Origin: Tetradesmus obliquus
Lineage: Eukaryota; Chlorophyta; Chlorophyceae; Sphaeropleales; Scenedesmaceae
Direction of reading: 5' to 3'
Assembly: GCA_030272155.1 (NCBI GenBank)
Contig: CP126191.1
Coordinates: 5,168,501-5,232,500, forward strand
Length of the DNA: 64,000 nt
Shown piece by piece: positions 23,404 through 35,000 of the stretch. The notes under the pieces are model-generated. The model worked only from the letters and a program-made list of their open reading frames with translations. It had not been told where the DNA came from and searched no databases. How positions within the stretch are numbered: the first letter of the stretch is position 1; each line of letters begins with the position of its first letter. The position numbers and the translations under genes are program-made.

Positions 23404-25260
23404 CACACCGCATGTCAACAATGAGAGGTGCCACAGAAACAAGCACAACGCAGTGGAGCACTGACTGCAAAAAAGTGCCCTTCAGCACGGGGCTACTTGC
23501 GCAGCACGCACATCATTTGTCACCCAGTGTCACACTGTCCAGACAAACACAGCAGCAGCACCCAGCGGCTCGTTGCCCACCTTGAGCTGCTCTGTGTTGA
23601 GCAGGTTGATGGCAGCAGCCAGCGCAGCAGGCGGCATGCGCAGCCTCTTCAGCGCCACCTCCACATGCAGCGCGCGCTTCTCAGACACACATGTCACCAC
23701 CTCCGCGGCTGCTGGCGCAGCAGCAGCACCCTCGGGCCCGGCACCCTCTGCCGCGCCAGCAGCGCCGCCTGCAGCGGCTGCTGCGTTGCGCGGGCTGCTG
23801 CGGTGGTGCTGGTGCTGGTGATGGCGGCGAGGCACGTCGCTGAACATGGCCCGCAGCAGGTACTCCATGGAGTCTAACAGCAGCAGCAGCAGCAGCAGGA
23901 GCAGCAGCAGCAGCACAAGATGCCTGATGGAGTTGGGTGCAGCACCGTACAAGCATGACTTGACACCCACAACATGGCTGGCATGATTCATCACTGACCC
24001 TGGCATGCACCACATGCACACAAAGCAGCGCAAACACATGCTGTTGTGCAATCCTTGCAGTGCAAGGCCTCACCCTTGAACTCCTTGCCCACTGGGTCTG
24101 CCACCCTCCAGAAGGATCCTGCAGGAAGCTTGTGGCTGGGCACAGGATCGACATGCAGCCTCTTCAGCTTGCTGCCGCACGCGCTGCCAGCAGCAGCAGC
24201 AGCAGCAGCAGGCTCCGCAGAAGGACTGCTGCTGCCAGCTGCTGCACTACTGCTGCTGCTGTGGTCATTGGCTGCTGCCGCCGCTGCAGCTGTGGCAGCT
24301 GCTGCAGCTGCTACTGCTGCAAGAGAGTGCATGCCTTCCGTGGCACCAGCACCAGCAGGCAGCGGGCGCTTGATGCTGCCAGGGAGCGGCGGCGGCGGCG
24401 GTGGCTGCTTTGTGGGCGCTGTCTGCCGCCGCACTGCTGCTGCTGTGCTGCCGTCTGCTGCTGCTTTTGCTGCGTTGGCTGCACCAGCAGCGCCGGGAAG
24501 TGGCGGTGGTGGTGGCGGTGGCTTGGGGCCACCTGCTGCTGCTGCTGCTGCTTTGAAGCCCGCTGGGGGCAGGGGTGGAGGAGGGGGCGGAGCAGCAGGT
24601 GCTGCCCGCCCTTGCTGCTGCTGCTGCCGCAGCGGTGGTGGGGGTGGCGGAGGCGGGGGTGGAGCAGGTGCTGGGCGACGCTGGCCAGAGCTGCCGTTGT
24701 TGCTGCTCGAGTTGGCTTTGCCAGCTGCTGCAGCAGTAGCTACCTTGCTGCCCGGAGGAGGTGGCGGGGGGAGCGGCGGTGCAGGCTTTGGCGTCGACAG
24801 TTTGCTGAGACCAGGGGCTGCTGCTGGTGCTGCTGCTGCAGCTGAAAGGCAGGTCGATTCTGCCACTGCAGTGCGCAGCTCCTGGGGCTCAGGCTGTTGC
24901 TGTTGGTCATCCTGGCTGTTGCTGACATCAGACCCAGTCTTGTCTGCATAGAGACATAGTGTGGATTGACATTAGTTGCTGATGGACTTATTTAGCCAGA
25001 GCCTGTGCGCCCAAGCTCCTGAGCAGCTTACCTAGCTTGAACGCTGCCCTGACCCTGGTGCTCTGCTGTTCCAGCCTGAGCAAAGCCCTTTCATACTCAA
25101 CAACGCCTCGGCTTAGACCATGTTGCTTCACCAGCTCCAAGCAAGCTCTGCGGTCTTCGCAAAACTCTACATATCTCAGGGCACAGGCCCTTGCAGCAAC
25201 TGATGTCTCTGCTGCTTTCCTATGTCCCTCCTCCACGCGCTGCCTCAAGGACATACTCAT
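19837..25260 (-). CDS. Formin (FH1-FH2 actin nucleator)
   Basis: Formins nucleate and processively elongate actin filaments; FH1 recruits profilin-actin and dimeric FH2 holds the barbed end. Exon 1 (25260 to about 25034, MSMSLRQRVEEGHRK) joins exon 2 at 24943. Exon 2 carries four or more poly-proline blocks (FH1, about 24800-24380), then the FH2 start GSKLKRLHVDPV. Later exons (from 23873, 23359, about 22727, 22339 and about 21955) match FH2 in order: KRALHVEVALKRLRM, MATIRSILPKPEEL, VANTMNRAGPKGPLEGFKLE (the GN-x-MN and GFKL region with the actin-contact Lys), NLLHYIVAHM, and a C-terminal coiled coil. A Ser/Gln/Ala-rich tail of about 600 residues ends at 19837. No PTEN-like, C2 or GBD/DID domain precedes FH1. 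The conserved lasso Trp of LHW is Val. Ala/Ser/His-rich insertions interrupt FH2. Confidence 0.92.
22341..22379 (-). repeat. Intronic (CTG)n tract at a formin 3' splice site
   Basis: On the sense strand (CTG)n with one CCG interruption ends in CTGCAG, immediately before the exon encoding STKMSGSTDLNLLHY. Confidence 0.8.
23371..23401 (-). repeat. Intronic (CTG)n tract upstream of a formin 3' splice site
   Basis: On the sense strand ten or more CTG units end about 12 bases before the acceptor GCGTGCAG of the exon encoding PDDMATIRSILP. Confidence 0.75.
23876..23920 (-). repeat. Intronic (CTG)n tract at a formin 3' splice site
   Basis: On the sense strand a CTG run with CTC interruptions ends in CTGTTAG, the acceptor of the exon encoding DSMEYLLRAMF. 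Confidence 0.75.
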
Positions 25261-27922
25261 ATAGACTACATGTATAACCGTGGCTAATGCTAGACAACCA
25301 TGCGACTAGACGCAACATCGGCCACCTGCCTTGTATCGACTGTCGCGCATTTGAAAGCCCCGAGTTTCGCAGCACCGTGCACACTGAGATCGTGTTTGTC
25401 TGTCCGGCGTGTCTTTGGTGTACTATGATGCTGGGTTCTTCCCTTGGAAACCCTGGTTGCGATTGCATAACAACAGTCATCAGGGCACACTGCTGAGCAG
25501 CCAAGAGCTACGTGATGGACACCTGTACTCCAACCAAAACTCCGGTATATAGTGCACATGTTACGCTCATTCACACACCACAGCTGAAGTCTGCAGGGCT
25601 GCGCGTCACTGGCAGCAGCAAAACTGCTAACCATGCGGCAACACACGACCACCGAGATGCACCATGGCCTGTTCTGCACTGAGCTGCCAGTGCAACAAGC
25701 AGTGAACCCCTCCTCTCCCCCATACATGTCAATGCAGACATTACTAACACAAACAAGCACCCATCATTGATCCACTCACGTATGCAATATGAGCTGCACC
25801 GTGCAGTGGCTGCACATGGTGAGCATGTTTACACAAAACACTCTGGAATGTGAAGCAGCAACATGCAAGCAATCTAATTCAGCACTCTACCAAACAGCAG
25901 TGAAGCGCAAGCGAGGCATGGCCCTGCCACCAACCCAAGCCTCACAAACTGGTGCAAAAGTGTGGCATAGGATGGCACCTCCTCAAACACACACATGCTG
26001 CAACGTGTACATACATCCTTGTCCTTTCCCCCGCTGTAGATCTCCTTGACCTCTCCCCCGCTGTAGATCTCCGGAGCCCTCTCCACGCATGCATCTTTCC
26101 TGCCAGCCACTGGGGCTGGGGAAAGCTGCATTGGTGCAATCAACTCTGCTGTCAGTTCCAACACATACTCAAAGGCAGATGCTGATCTCTGCCGCGCACA
26201 CCATACTCGTTCCACCCCTGCTTCCTGCACAACAGCCACAAGGTCTGAGCACTCCACTGCTTAACATCTGCAAGGCCACTGCTGGCTATGCAACCAGCAC
26301 ACAGCCGCCACGTCATTCATGCAGGGTGTGCCGCGCCTTTGCAGCATCAGCTGATGCCTGTCAATAACCTGGGGACGCTTGGGCTGCAACACGAAGGGGG
26401 GCATGGAAACACATGCTAAAATATATGCCATGCACATCAGGCATGAAAGCAGCAGTTCGAGCCACCTGTCCTGGCGGCATCATTATAGCCATGCGCAGCA
26501 TGCCATGATGCAGACAGAGCACTGCCAAGCAGACTCTGCAAGCGACCATACAGACAACTGCTGCAGGACATTGCACCACCAATGCATGCAGGATGTCACA
26601 ACCCCCAACGGACACCAGTTGCCGCTCCTGCCGCTGGCGCCAACAAGTAGCATTGCTCTCCGCCACTGGACCTACATCTGTTTGCTGTCACTCCACTGGC
26701 CGTCACAATCGTGCCGAGGCACAAACCGCACACGACACCCCACACCTGTCCCTGCTTTTTGTGCAGCAACATGCGTACAATAAGCTAGCACACTACTAGT
26801 CCTGCCATGCTTACACAGCGGTGCTTGGGCCACTTGAAAGTACTTTGGCTGCTCAGCACTGCATAGCCGAACTGCCCCTGCTGTGAACCCAGCCACAAAA
26901 CCTCACAAAGTCACCAAATAAAGTATACCCAAGGCACAATTGACAAAACTGTACAAGCGTGTATGACCGACCCTGCGGAGTACTTCTTCACCGCACCTCA
27001 GCCAGATTGCACACAGCAGCCTGATGCGGCATTGAGGAACGCCGAAACACAACACACAAAAGCCAGCGTGCAGCCAGGGATGCAACATGTGCTCCCTGGC
27101 TGCTGCACTGTGGCGGCAGGTGCCTGACCACGGTTGAAGGGCCGACAGCAGCCCAGCGACGCGCCATGCAACCTGCCTCGACACCATCACAACCTTGCAG
27201 GCATGCACCCTCAAGAGGTGGAGTACAGCTGCCAGCACAGCCGGCAGCTGCTGCGGAAACCACAAAGTAAATCGCACAGAGATGAAGCGAATACAATCCC
27301 AAACCTGCCAAAACCGAAGCTGCACCCTCTACCCCAAGCACATCTCCTGACCTACAACCCATGTGCTGCTGGCAGCACCAAATCACAATCACAGCGATAG
27401 CCTATCCTGGAGATGATGCAGGCGCCACCATCGAACCCCTGCACCACATGCTCCCCCGCGCCACGTGGTGTGCAGCATCACACCAGACATGCGAAAGCAC
27501 CACCACAAGCAGGCTAATCCATGCTTACTGCGGTCATAACATAACCTGGCAACCATGCATGCGAGGCAACAATGAGTTGACACGTGGTGATACAAGCAGT
27601 CAAGCGGTCAAGGCAGGCTACGCATAAACAGCCTGCAGGAAATGGCGCAAAATGCAGCAAGACACCATGCACGCCCACACTGCTGCGAGCATAATACTGT
27701 CCATGCATGACATGCAAGCTGCTAGAGCCAAGCACAAACGTAACAAATGTCTGCAACCGTGGTGATCTGACCAACCAACCGTTCAAACAGGCATGTCTGA
27801 TACGCACGCCGCAAAGGCCGACAGATGAAGCGCTAGCTGACAACGCACTCGCACCATCCTACAGCCCCCTTGCTTAGCCGCAAGCACCGTGCACGCTACT
27901 GCCGTCCGCCGCCCGCAACATG
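25261..27922. other. 2.7-kb region without a supported gene
   Basis: It separates the formin start from the stop of the RVSF-motif gene, both on the minus strand, and is expected to hold that gene's 3' UTR and the formin promoter. Open frames here are short, overlap on both strands and lack the codon and amino-acid bias of the neighbours. The region is CA/CATG-rich and free of long CAG runs. It contains one 27-base tandem duplication, annotated separately. Confidence 0.5.
26027..26072. repeat. 27-base-period tandem duplication
   Basis: TCCCCCGCTGTAGATCTCC occurs at 26027-26045 and again at 26054-26072. In a 127-codon minus-strand frame (25874-26257) this gives EIYSGGEVK followed by EIYSGGKDK, a 9-residue repeat. 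I have no other evidence that the frame is translated. Confidence 0.7.
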
Positions 27923-29266
27923 CTACCTGGCGACACCAGCCGGCCTGCCGCCACCCACCGACACACTGCGCGCCCTGCCTGGCACTTTCATGCCAGCGTG
28001 CGCACCCGCAGCTGATGTGCCTGCAGCAGCCTCCTCCTCTTCTTCCTCCTCATGATCAGCTGCATACGCATCACTGCCGGCACGCCTGCTGCAGACGTGT
28101 GGCCGCGGCGGCCTGATGGGCGGCAGCAGCCCCACGCGCCGCTTGAGCCTGGCCACAGACATGGCAGACTCTGGCCCCAGCAGCTGCTCCAGCATGAGCA
28201 CGTTGCCGCGCGTGAGGTCCAGCGCGTATGACGACGGCACACGCCGCACAGGCATTGCCAGCGCGCCTTCACATGCCGGGTGGCCGTCGGGCGTCACTGG
28301 GGTGCGCACTGCGTCGACGATGCGCAGCGGGCCTCGCGCAAAAGACACGCGCCTGCTGCCAGCCGCGCTGCTGCGCTTGCCGGGCGCTGTCGCATGGTCT
28401 GCTGCAGCGGCGGCAGCGCGGCCGCTGCTTGAAGTCTGCCTGCTGCAGCCGTCGCTGCTCACGCTGGCACTGCGCTCTGCCCCGCCGCTGCTGTGGTGCC
28501 TTGCAGGAGAGCTCGCCATCTGCTTGCGCAGCGGCGGCAGCGCTGTTGTGCCCGCTACTGCGGTTGCGTCTGCTGTGCTGTGCTTGCTGGCGCTCGTTAT
28601 GCCTGTGTTGCGCAGCAGACTTGGGTGGGTGAGCCTCGCTGCTGCTGCAGCAGCCGCAATGAGCTGATTGTGTGTGGGGTGGCCTGGCTTGTCCAACAAA
28701 TGCTGCAGATCATCACTAAGCGCTGCATGGAGGCGTCCTGCAGGAGCTGCTGGTGCTGCAACAGCCGCTGCCGTTGCTGCCGCACGCTTGGCTGCAGTGC
28801 TGGGCAGGATTGCTGCATGGTGGCCTGGCACTTGCTGCGTGCTGAGCGCTGCTGGCTTCAGTGCATGCAGATCTGTGAAGCCAGCCAGCCCAGGTGTGTT
28901 GTGCTGGTGTCCAGCATCTGCTGCACCCAGCGCCTCCCTGCGCGACTCTGCTGGTCCATCTGACTTGGCTTTGCTTCTTGTCACCACGCGAGTGCTGATG
29001 GGATTTGCAGTTGCAATATGCATGCTGCAGCTGGGCTGGGGCTGTTGGTGGTGGTGCTGCTGCTGTTTCAGCGGGCTCCCTTGGTTGCTTGCAAGAGGCT
29101 GCGCCGGAAGATGGCTAGGAAGTTTTTCTTGAAGGAACTCGCTGCGCTTGCGCTTGCTAGGCGAGCTGCTGGGCGAGCCAAGGTGCGCAGAAGATGCTGC
29201 TGCTGTGGGCTGGTGGTCAGGACTGTGACTGCTGGTGTCTGCAACCGACGACAAGCGCCTTTTCAT
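27923..29266 (-). CDS. Intronless basic, Ser/Ala-rich protein with RVSF (PP1-docking-like) motif
   Basis: A single 447-codon frame runs from ATG at 29266 (MKRRLSSVADTSSHSPDHQP) to TGA at 27923. The protein is basic and Ser/Ala/His-rich, with a likely nuclear localisation signal (SKRKRSE, near residue 40). RRVSFARG (residues 305-312) matches the R/K-V-x-F consensus for docking to protein phosphatase 1, and the adjacent VRTPVTPDG has two proline-directed Thr sites. Further on is a conserved-looking helix (NVLMLEQLLGPESAMSVARL), then a seven-Glu run. A possible role as a nuclear PP1 regulator or target of cyclin-dependent kinases is inference from short motifs only. No domain was recognised. Being intronless is unusual for this window. 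It is divergent from the small plus-strand gene, with about 300 bases between the starts. Confidence 0.65.
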   Translation of the reverse strand: MKRRLSSVADTSSHSPDHQPTAAASSAHLGSPSSSPSKRKRSEFLQEKLPSHLPAQPLASNQGSPLKQQQHHHQQPQPSCSMHIATANPISTRVVTRSKAKSDGPAESRREALGAADAGHQHNTPGLAGFTDLHALKPAALSTQQVPGHHAAILPSTAAKRAAATAAAVAAPAAPAGRLHAALSDDLQHLLDKPGHPTHNQLIAAAAAAARLTHPSLLRNTGITSASKHSTADATAVAGTTALPPLRKQMASSPARHHSSGGAERSASVSSDGCSRQTSSSGRAAAAAADHATAPGKRSSAAGSRRVSFARGPLRIVDAVRTPVTPDGHPACEGALAMPVRRVPSSYALDLTRGNVLMLEQLLGPESAMSVARLKRRVGLLPPIRPPRPHVCSRRAGSDAYAADHEEEEEEEAAAGTSAAGAHAGMKVPGRARSVSVGGGRPAGVAR

Positions 29267-29563
29267 CCACTGTGCTACATTGACTGAGGGACAGAACCGG
29301 CCATGGCGCGGCCGCAAGCAAGCAACGCTAGTGAATCGATCTTGCTGTGGAAACGGCACAGGAAACGGCAAGTATGTGTGAGAGTCAGTAATAGTGATGG
29401 CGGACGTTGCTCGGAACCGCACAAGGCGACCCAAACAGCAACACGGGGTCCTTCGGAGGTTGAGTCACACCTGCGAGTTAAAGGCGCTTCAAATCCGCAT
29501 TCAACCTCACATTCAACACAATCATACTTGCAAAAACCTTACAATTACTGTAAACATTGAACA
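29267..29563. promoter_or_regulatory. Putative shared promoter of two divergent genes
   Basis: The starts at 29266 (minus) and about 29564 (plus) leave only about 300 bases for both 5' UTRs and promoters. No TATA box or other motif stands out. The assignment rests on gene orientation. Confidence 0.35.
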
Positions 29564-30698
29564 ATGCAGGCTCGGCTCAGCAGATGTGGCAGCAGCAGCA
29601 GCCCGGCAAGCACAGCCAGATCCCGATGCAGCTGTCAAGCACGCCCAGTTAATGCTCGTCATGCTCTGAAACCCCGTGTTAGAGCAGTATGGACGGCTGC
29701 TGAGGCTGATGGAGCAGCACCAAGCAGCCAGGTGGGTGGAAGGCAGTGCCAGCATGCTGCTGCACGCACCACAGAGCGCTACCATCATGTGTGTGCCCTG
29801 TTGTTGCGTGATGTCAAGCCCATTCATATGTTCAGGCATTGACTGGCAAATCACATTTATTTCCATACTTCTTTGCCAGAGTCAGCAGCCGGAAGAGGTG
29901 GAAGTTGAAGGGCTGTTACCTGAGGAGGACCCAGAGGTGAGAGCCGCCGCTGACCAGTGCAAGCGGCAGTTGCCCTTCCAGGTTCACTTGACCCGACCTT
30001 CATGCACTTGTAACTGCTAACCACATAGCCGTAGGGCAATTGCAGCAGCTCTTGCACTCCTTTTGCCACAGCTGCAGCGGAATCCCAGGGACCCAGCAGT
30101 GGCTGCAAATTGTACAGCCGTGCAAGCGTGGCATGTGGGGTTCTCCAGCCATCAAGCTCTCCGGTTGCTGGAACCTACTCTCTGCTGCTGCAGGTCCCTG
30201 GCACCTACTTTGATGCCATGAACAGCCAGACTAAGCTGGGCAAGGCAGTGCGTGCTGCTGTGGAGGAGCTGGAGCACCTAGGAGACCTGGTGAGAGCCGG
30301 CAGCACTGATGCTAGGTGCTGGTTGATGATGCGGGAAGCAGACGAAAGCGGCTGGTGTTATCTCAGCAACCCATGGTGACATTCATGTTGAGCTGCTATT
30401 GCAATTGCGTGGGTGTGCTGCGGCCTGCTGGTTTGGTATGCGCCAGGCATCTTGTCAGCAAGGCACGCAAACCTCTTCCTGGTCGATACGATTGGCCATG
30501 CAACATGTGCTGCTACTGCTGCTGCTGCGTTGTTTGGGCCTGGCCCTGCAGGAGGTGGAGGTGCTGCAGCAGTGTGATGACCTGCTGAAGAAGCTGGGTA
30601 TGAAAGGCAGCATCTTCGGCAGTGCAGGGCCTGGCGCGGCACGGCAGCCCGCAGCCGACGAGGATGACAGCAGCAGCAGCAGCAGCACCACCAACTGA
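29564..30698 (+). CDS. Small helical protein of unknown function
   Basis: The gene has four or five exons. The later ones are clear: a block at about 29881-29937 (SQQPEEVEVEGLLPEEDPE); 30195-30290 (VPGTYFDAMNSQTKLGKAVR and onward, ending GTGAGA); and 30552-30698 (EVEVLQQCDDLLKKLGMKGS, Ser-rich acidic tail, TGA). The first exon is uncertain. One reading starts at ATG 29564 and is open to a donor near 29731. Another frame of the same stretch gives a better helix (QYGRLLRLMEQHQAARW), which would require a short upstream exon. The product would be about 150-180 residues, mostly alpha-helical, like a small subunit of a complex. I do not recognise the family. The nearest TGTAA is at 31671. Confidence 0.5.
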
Positions 30699-32070
30699 GC
30701 AGAACGGAAGCTGTCAACATGGATGCCGATCAAACCAGCACAGCGCCACATGGCTGTGGGGCATTTGGATTGGCAGCAGCAGGACTCACTGAGGCAGTTT
30801 GGGGACTGGTGGTGGGCAATGCTGTGAGGCATGGCTTGCATGCGGCTGGCTCGCTTCCTCAGTGGCCCTCAGTGTGGCCGCCTTACTCACAAGAACAGCT
30901 TTTTTTGCGGCCAGGTCCTGTTCAGACCAGAGACACCAGTGACCCATACTTTTTGCAGCAGCTGCGAACAGGAGATGTCAAAGAGGAATGTCCTCATCGC
31001 AGTACCACGGAGCAGGTGTTGCATCTTCATCAACTGTGAATCCTTTGTTGTTGGAAATGGACTTGGACTCGTGAAGGTGGTCACTTCAACAGTTGCCACA
31101 TGCATGGTCTTGTCGGTGTTTCCTGTCAACCACGTGCTACAGCCCGGTGCGTACTGCCTGTAGCTTTTGCTGTTTTGCCACGAACCTCGTGCATTGCCTC
31201 ACACTGTGGACTGTATGGGCTTCTGCACAGCATGTTTGGCTGGCCAGCAGTGTCAGAACAACAACATGTGGCATCCTTTGCGACTGTTGTGGGCCTAAAT
31301 ACGTTCAGTGATTGGATCCTAGCCTGCTGCATGTATCATTGCTGGCAACAGACATTGACACATGTTCTCAGCCGTTGAGAGCGGCTTCACGGTTGCACGC
31401 GCTATGAAGTTCATGTTTCTGCGCCAGGTTGAGTCGGTGATCAAGACGTGTTTTCTGTTCATGAAGTGCCTGTGGTAATATATCTTTCCCCTTCCGGATT
31501 CAGTGAGTTCCTGCCTGCTCAGACATGCTCAGTGCTTAGCAGCAGCAAGTGCAGCAGTGCAGCTCTGGTTGCCTGTGTGCAGCTGTGCTGGCTAAGTAAA
31601 CGGAAGCACTGTATGGTGGTGTCGACGAGATGCCGGATGAGCATAATACAAAGTCGACAACATACGGTTCTGTAACCGGTTGACCCCTAACCCACTCCAG
31701 CTGTACCATGGATGCACCAGTGTGCTTTGAGTAAAGTCGCCTTATGGTTCATCAAAGCAGTCCTAGTTTAGTGTATTGCTATTCGTGTTAGGGACGTAGC
31801 AAGCGGATACAGTCACAGTGATCGCAGCAGCAACACGGCAGCAGGCAACAACGAGATCGCGTGGTTGTTCACTGCTTGTAGCCTTGTAAAACATTTCAAG
31901 TTGAAACCCTTTTTTTCCACACCAGCCAGTGCTTGGTTGCTGTGCAGCTGTGCGCTTGGGAACAGCTTGTGCTGCAGCTACTGCTGCTGCTTGCACATTT
32001 CTGGCCTGCGTGCCATGATCTGCCATCATAGCAAGCTGCAACTAGGTCATGGGATCATCAGCTCTGCTGG
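30699..32070 (+). other. 3' UTR of the small gene and upstream region of TAF4
   Basis: No coding-like frame is present. A TGTAA at 31671-31675 could end the transcript of the small helical protein, giving a 3' UTR of about 970 bases. The remaining 400 bases before ATG 32071 would hold the TAF4 promoter. Confidence 0.5.
31671..31675 (+). terminator. TGTAA polyadenylation signal
   Basis: The first plus-strand TGTAA I found after the stop at 30698. The distance of about 970 bases is long but within the range of algal 3' UTRs. Confidence 0.35.
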
Positions 32071-35000
32071 ATGGACAGCCTGCTACTGAGCAGGCAGGAG
32101 CTGGTTTCAGTTCACTTCATATCTTTCCTAGTGCACAGACACCCAGAGTATCGGCAGGCTATCAGCAGCTGGTCGAAGAAAGTCAAGGTATGAAGTTTCT
32201 TTCTGCAACAAATCCCTGCAGCATCCACGTATGTTGTCTGCTTATCACGCGCTGTTGGTTTGAGTTACGCAGTTGATTGCTGCTGTTGCACTTGCATGCT
32301 TGTGTCCTGCAGTCTCTGCCACGGGCAGACCAGCAGCTGCAGCTGTTCCTCGAGGCTGTGCCTCCGCACATATTGAAACCAGTGCAACAAGAGTACATAC
32401 AGCAGGTGAGCTGCAGCAGGCAAGATAATCCAGTGTCAGCTGAAGTACTGCAGGTGGAGAGGATGTGCAGTGTTTGCAGGACAGCGCAGCAACAGCAACA
32501 GCAGAAGCAGCAGCAACAGCAGCAGGGCGGCAGTGGCAGCAGCAGAAACGGCTCAACACTCACTCCACACACTGCAGTGCAGTGTCTCCATGTGCGCACT
32601 TTGCTGCGGTCTCATGCCAGCAGCACTTGTCACGCCCTGCCTGTCAACCCCTGCACTGCACATGCTCTCAGGGCAAGCCGCAAGTCCAGCGCCCTCCTGC
32701 AAGCAGCAATTACAGCCTGCAACCAGGAGGAGCAGCAGCAGCAGCAGCAGCTAAGCCATCAGCAGCAAGCCAGGCCAGCGCCATGTCCCAGCAGCACCCC
32801 CAGCAGCCTGGCATGTACCAGCAGCAGCAGCAGCAGCAGCAGCATGCCAGCGCTGCCGCTGCACAGCAAGCTGCGATGGCAGCGCAGCGAGCCCTGATGC
32901 CCAGCATGCCTGGCGGGGTGCCGCCACGGGGCCAGCAGTTCCAGGGCAGCAACAACGCCTGGGCCAACCCTGGCCAGGCGCAGCAGCTGGCGCAGCAGCA
33001 GCAGGCACAGGCGCAGGCACGGACCGCGTCCCCGGGCCCTGGGCAGCAGGCCATGCCAGCTGCACAACAGCAGCAGCTGCAGCTGCAGCAGCAGCTGCTG
33101 CTGCAGCAAGCACAACTGGCAGCCGGTGGGCATGTCATGTTGCCGGGATACTCTGTGCAGCAGCCAGCTACGCAACAGCAGCTACTTCAGCAGCAGCTGC
33201 AGCTCGCGGCGTTACTTCAGCAGCAGCAACAGCAGCAGCAGCAACGTGCGCTGCAGCAGTCAGCGGCTGGTCAGGCTGGCCGCCGCCCGGGCAGCGCTGG
33301 CGCAAGCGGCCCGTCACCAGCTGCAGCAGCAGCAGCAGCAGCAGCAGGAGGAGGCAAGAAGCCAGGCACTCCCGGCCCTGCTGGCTCCCTCCCTAGCCAA
33401 GGCTCCGCAGGCAACCTGTCCCTGCTGGAGCGCCAGGCGCAGCAGCAGCAGCAACAGCAGCAGCGGCCAGGCGTGCAACTGCCACTGGCAGCGCAGCTGG
33501 CGCAGCTGGGGCAGCAGCGCCAGCCAGGTCAGGCTGGCTACCCCGCAGGCCTTGCAGGCATGCGGCCAGGCATGTATGGCCAGCCCGGCATGCCTGGAGT
33601 GCGGCCTGCTGCTGCGCTGGTGCCAAATTCCACTGCAGCGCTGGTGCAGCAGCACCTGGCCACACTGCAGCCTGGGGAGGCGCCCAAGATTGCGCCGCCT
33701 GATGGCTACGAGTGGGTGCAGTGCGCCAACAGGGAAGGCTCAGGCGCCGCGACTTGGTACGCGCTGCCGCGGGCTAGTGCAGCAGCATATCGTGCGCAGG
33801 TGAGGGGGAGCTGTCAGTGTAGAGCAGCTGCAGCTGGGCCTTAGCCTTAAAGGATGCTGTGCAGCGGGGCTGCTGTTGCATTCACATGCTGGGAGGTGAT
33901 GATGGTTTGCTTGCCAAGCATACTCAGCAGTGCTGGCTGTCCACAGCTTGCATACTGCTGCCAGCAGCACTCTTGCAAACCGGCCGCACACGCCTGCCGC
34001 CCGCCAGACATACGTATTGTTAACACGTATTTCCAACATCATTGCGTGCACCGTGCTTCATTCGCCATGCTGCTGCTGCTGCAGGTGGCCAAGCGCAAGG
34101 CTGAGGAGGCTGCTGCAGGCCAGCCGGCAGCCAAGGCAGGCCCAGGCGGTGTGCGCAAGAAAATTATCGACGAGGATGTAACTGCAGGCGATGACAGGAC
34201 TGGCGGCACCGGGCTTGATGTGATGGGGGTGGATGACCTGCAGGCTGAGCTGGCAGTGAATGAAGCAGCAAAAGGAGCTGTGGTGGTGGAGGCGGGCAAC
34301 GTGCAGGTGGGCGTGGTTGGCATATGTGGCAGCAGGCAGATGCGGCTGGCTGCTAGTGCGTGCCGACCAACAGCCCATCCTTGACGCTGCTGGTGCTGGC
34401 GGGATGCTTCACACACTATAGCTGCACACCACCCGGTGCGCGTTGCCAGGCTGTTGTACAAGCACAAGCACCTGCTGGGCTGCCTGGCTTGCATCGCACA
34501 TACACTGCCTCACCTCCCCGCCCTCACACACACCCCTAACCAATGCTCATTTTCCTAGTGGAAGCAAGATTTGCGGCCAACCTGCTTGCATGCATCAGAT
34601 CACCATCATTTTGGCAACACACCTGCCTTCCTCCCAACCCGCAGGAGGAGTATGTGCTCAGCCAGGGCCCCGCCATGAACCTGCTGGCGCGTGCCGCCAA
34701 GAGCCACGGCGTGCGGGCCGTGGGTGAGGACGTGTACGCCTACCTGTCACTGGCAACGGAGCAGCAACTCAACAGCCTGCTGCGGGGAATCGTCAAGGCG
34801 CGCCTGCAGCGCGAAGACCTGGGCAAGTGAGCGGCGGCACAACAGCAGTAGCAACAGCAGCAGCTTGGCCAGCGTGATGTGCATGCGTGTATGTATGAGG
34901 CCGCAGCCGCTGCATGCACATACTATGGTTGCTGGTGGAAGCGTGCAGCTTTCCGTAGCATACGAATCGACTGGCCCGCCTGTGCTGTGCCGCAGGGGCT

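Noticed and set aside
24046-24951. 301-codon plus-strand Gly/Ala-rich frame
   Set aside because: It is the antisense shadow of the formin FH1 exon: the poly-Gly runs are the complement of poly-Pro codons.
25874-26257. 127-codon minus-strand frame with a 9-residue repeat as a gene
   Set aside because: There are no splice sites, no family resemblance and no codon bias like that of its neighbours. Only the repeat was kept as a feature.
32049-32187. TAF4 start at ATG 32049
   Set aside because: This frame ends the exon in phase 1 and would shift exon 2 out of the conserved frame. ATG 32071 ends in phase 0 and reads on correctly.
32710-33175. Cys/Leu-rich minus-strand frames
   Set aside because: They are complements of CAG-rich TAF4 exon 3. 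Reading CTG/TGC/GCT repeats gives Leu/Cys/Ala runs with no other support.
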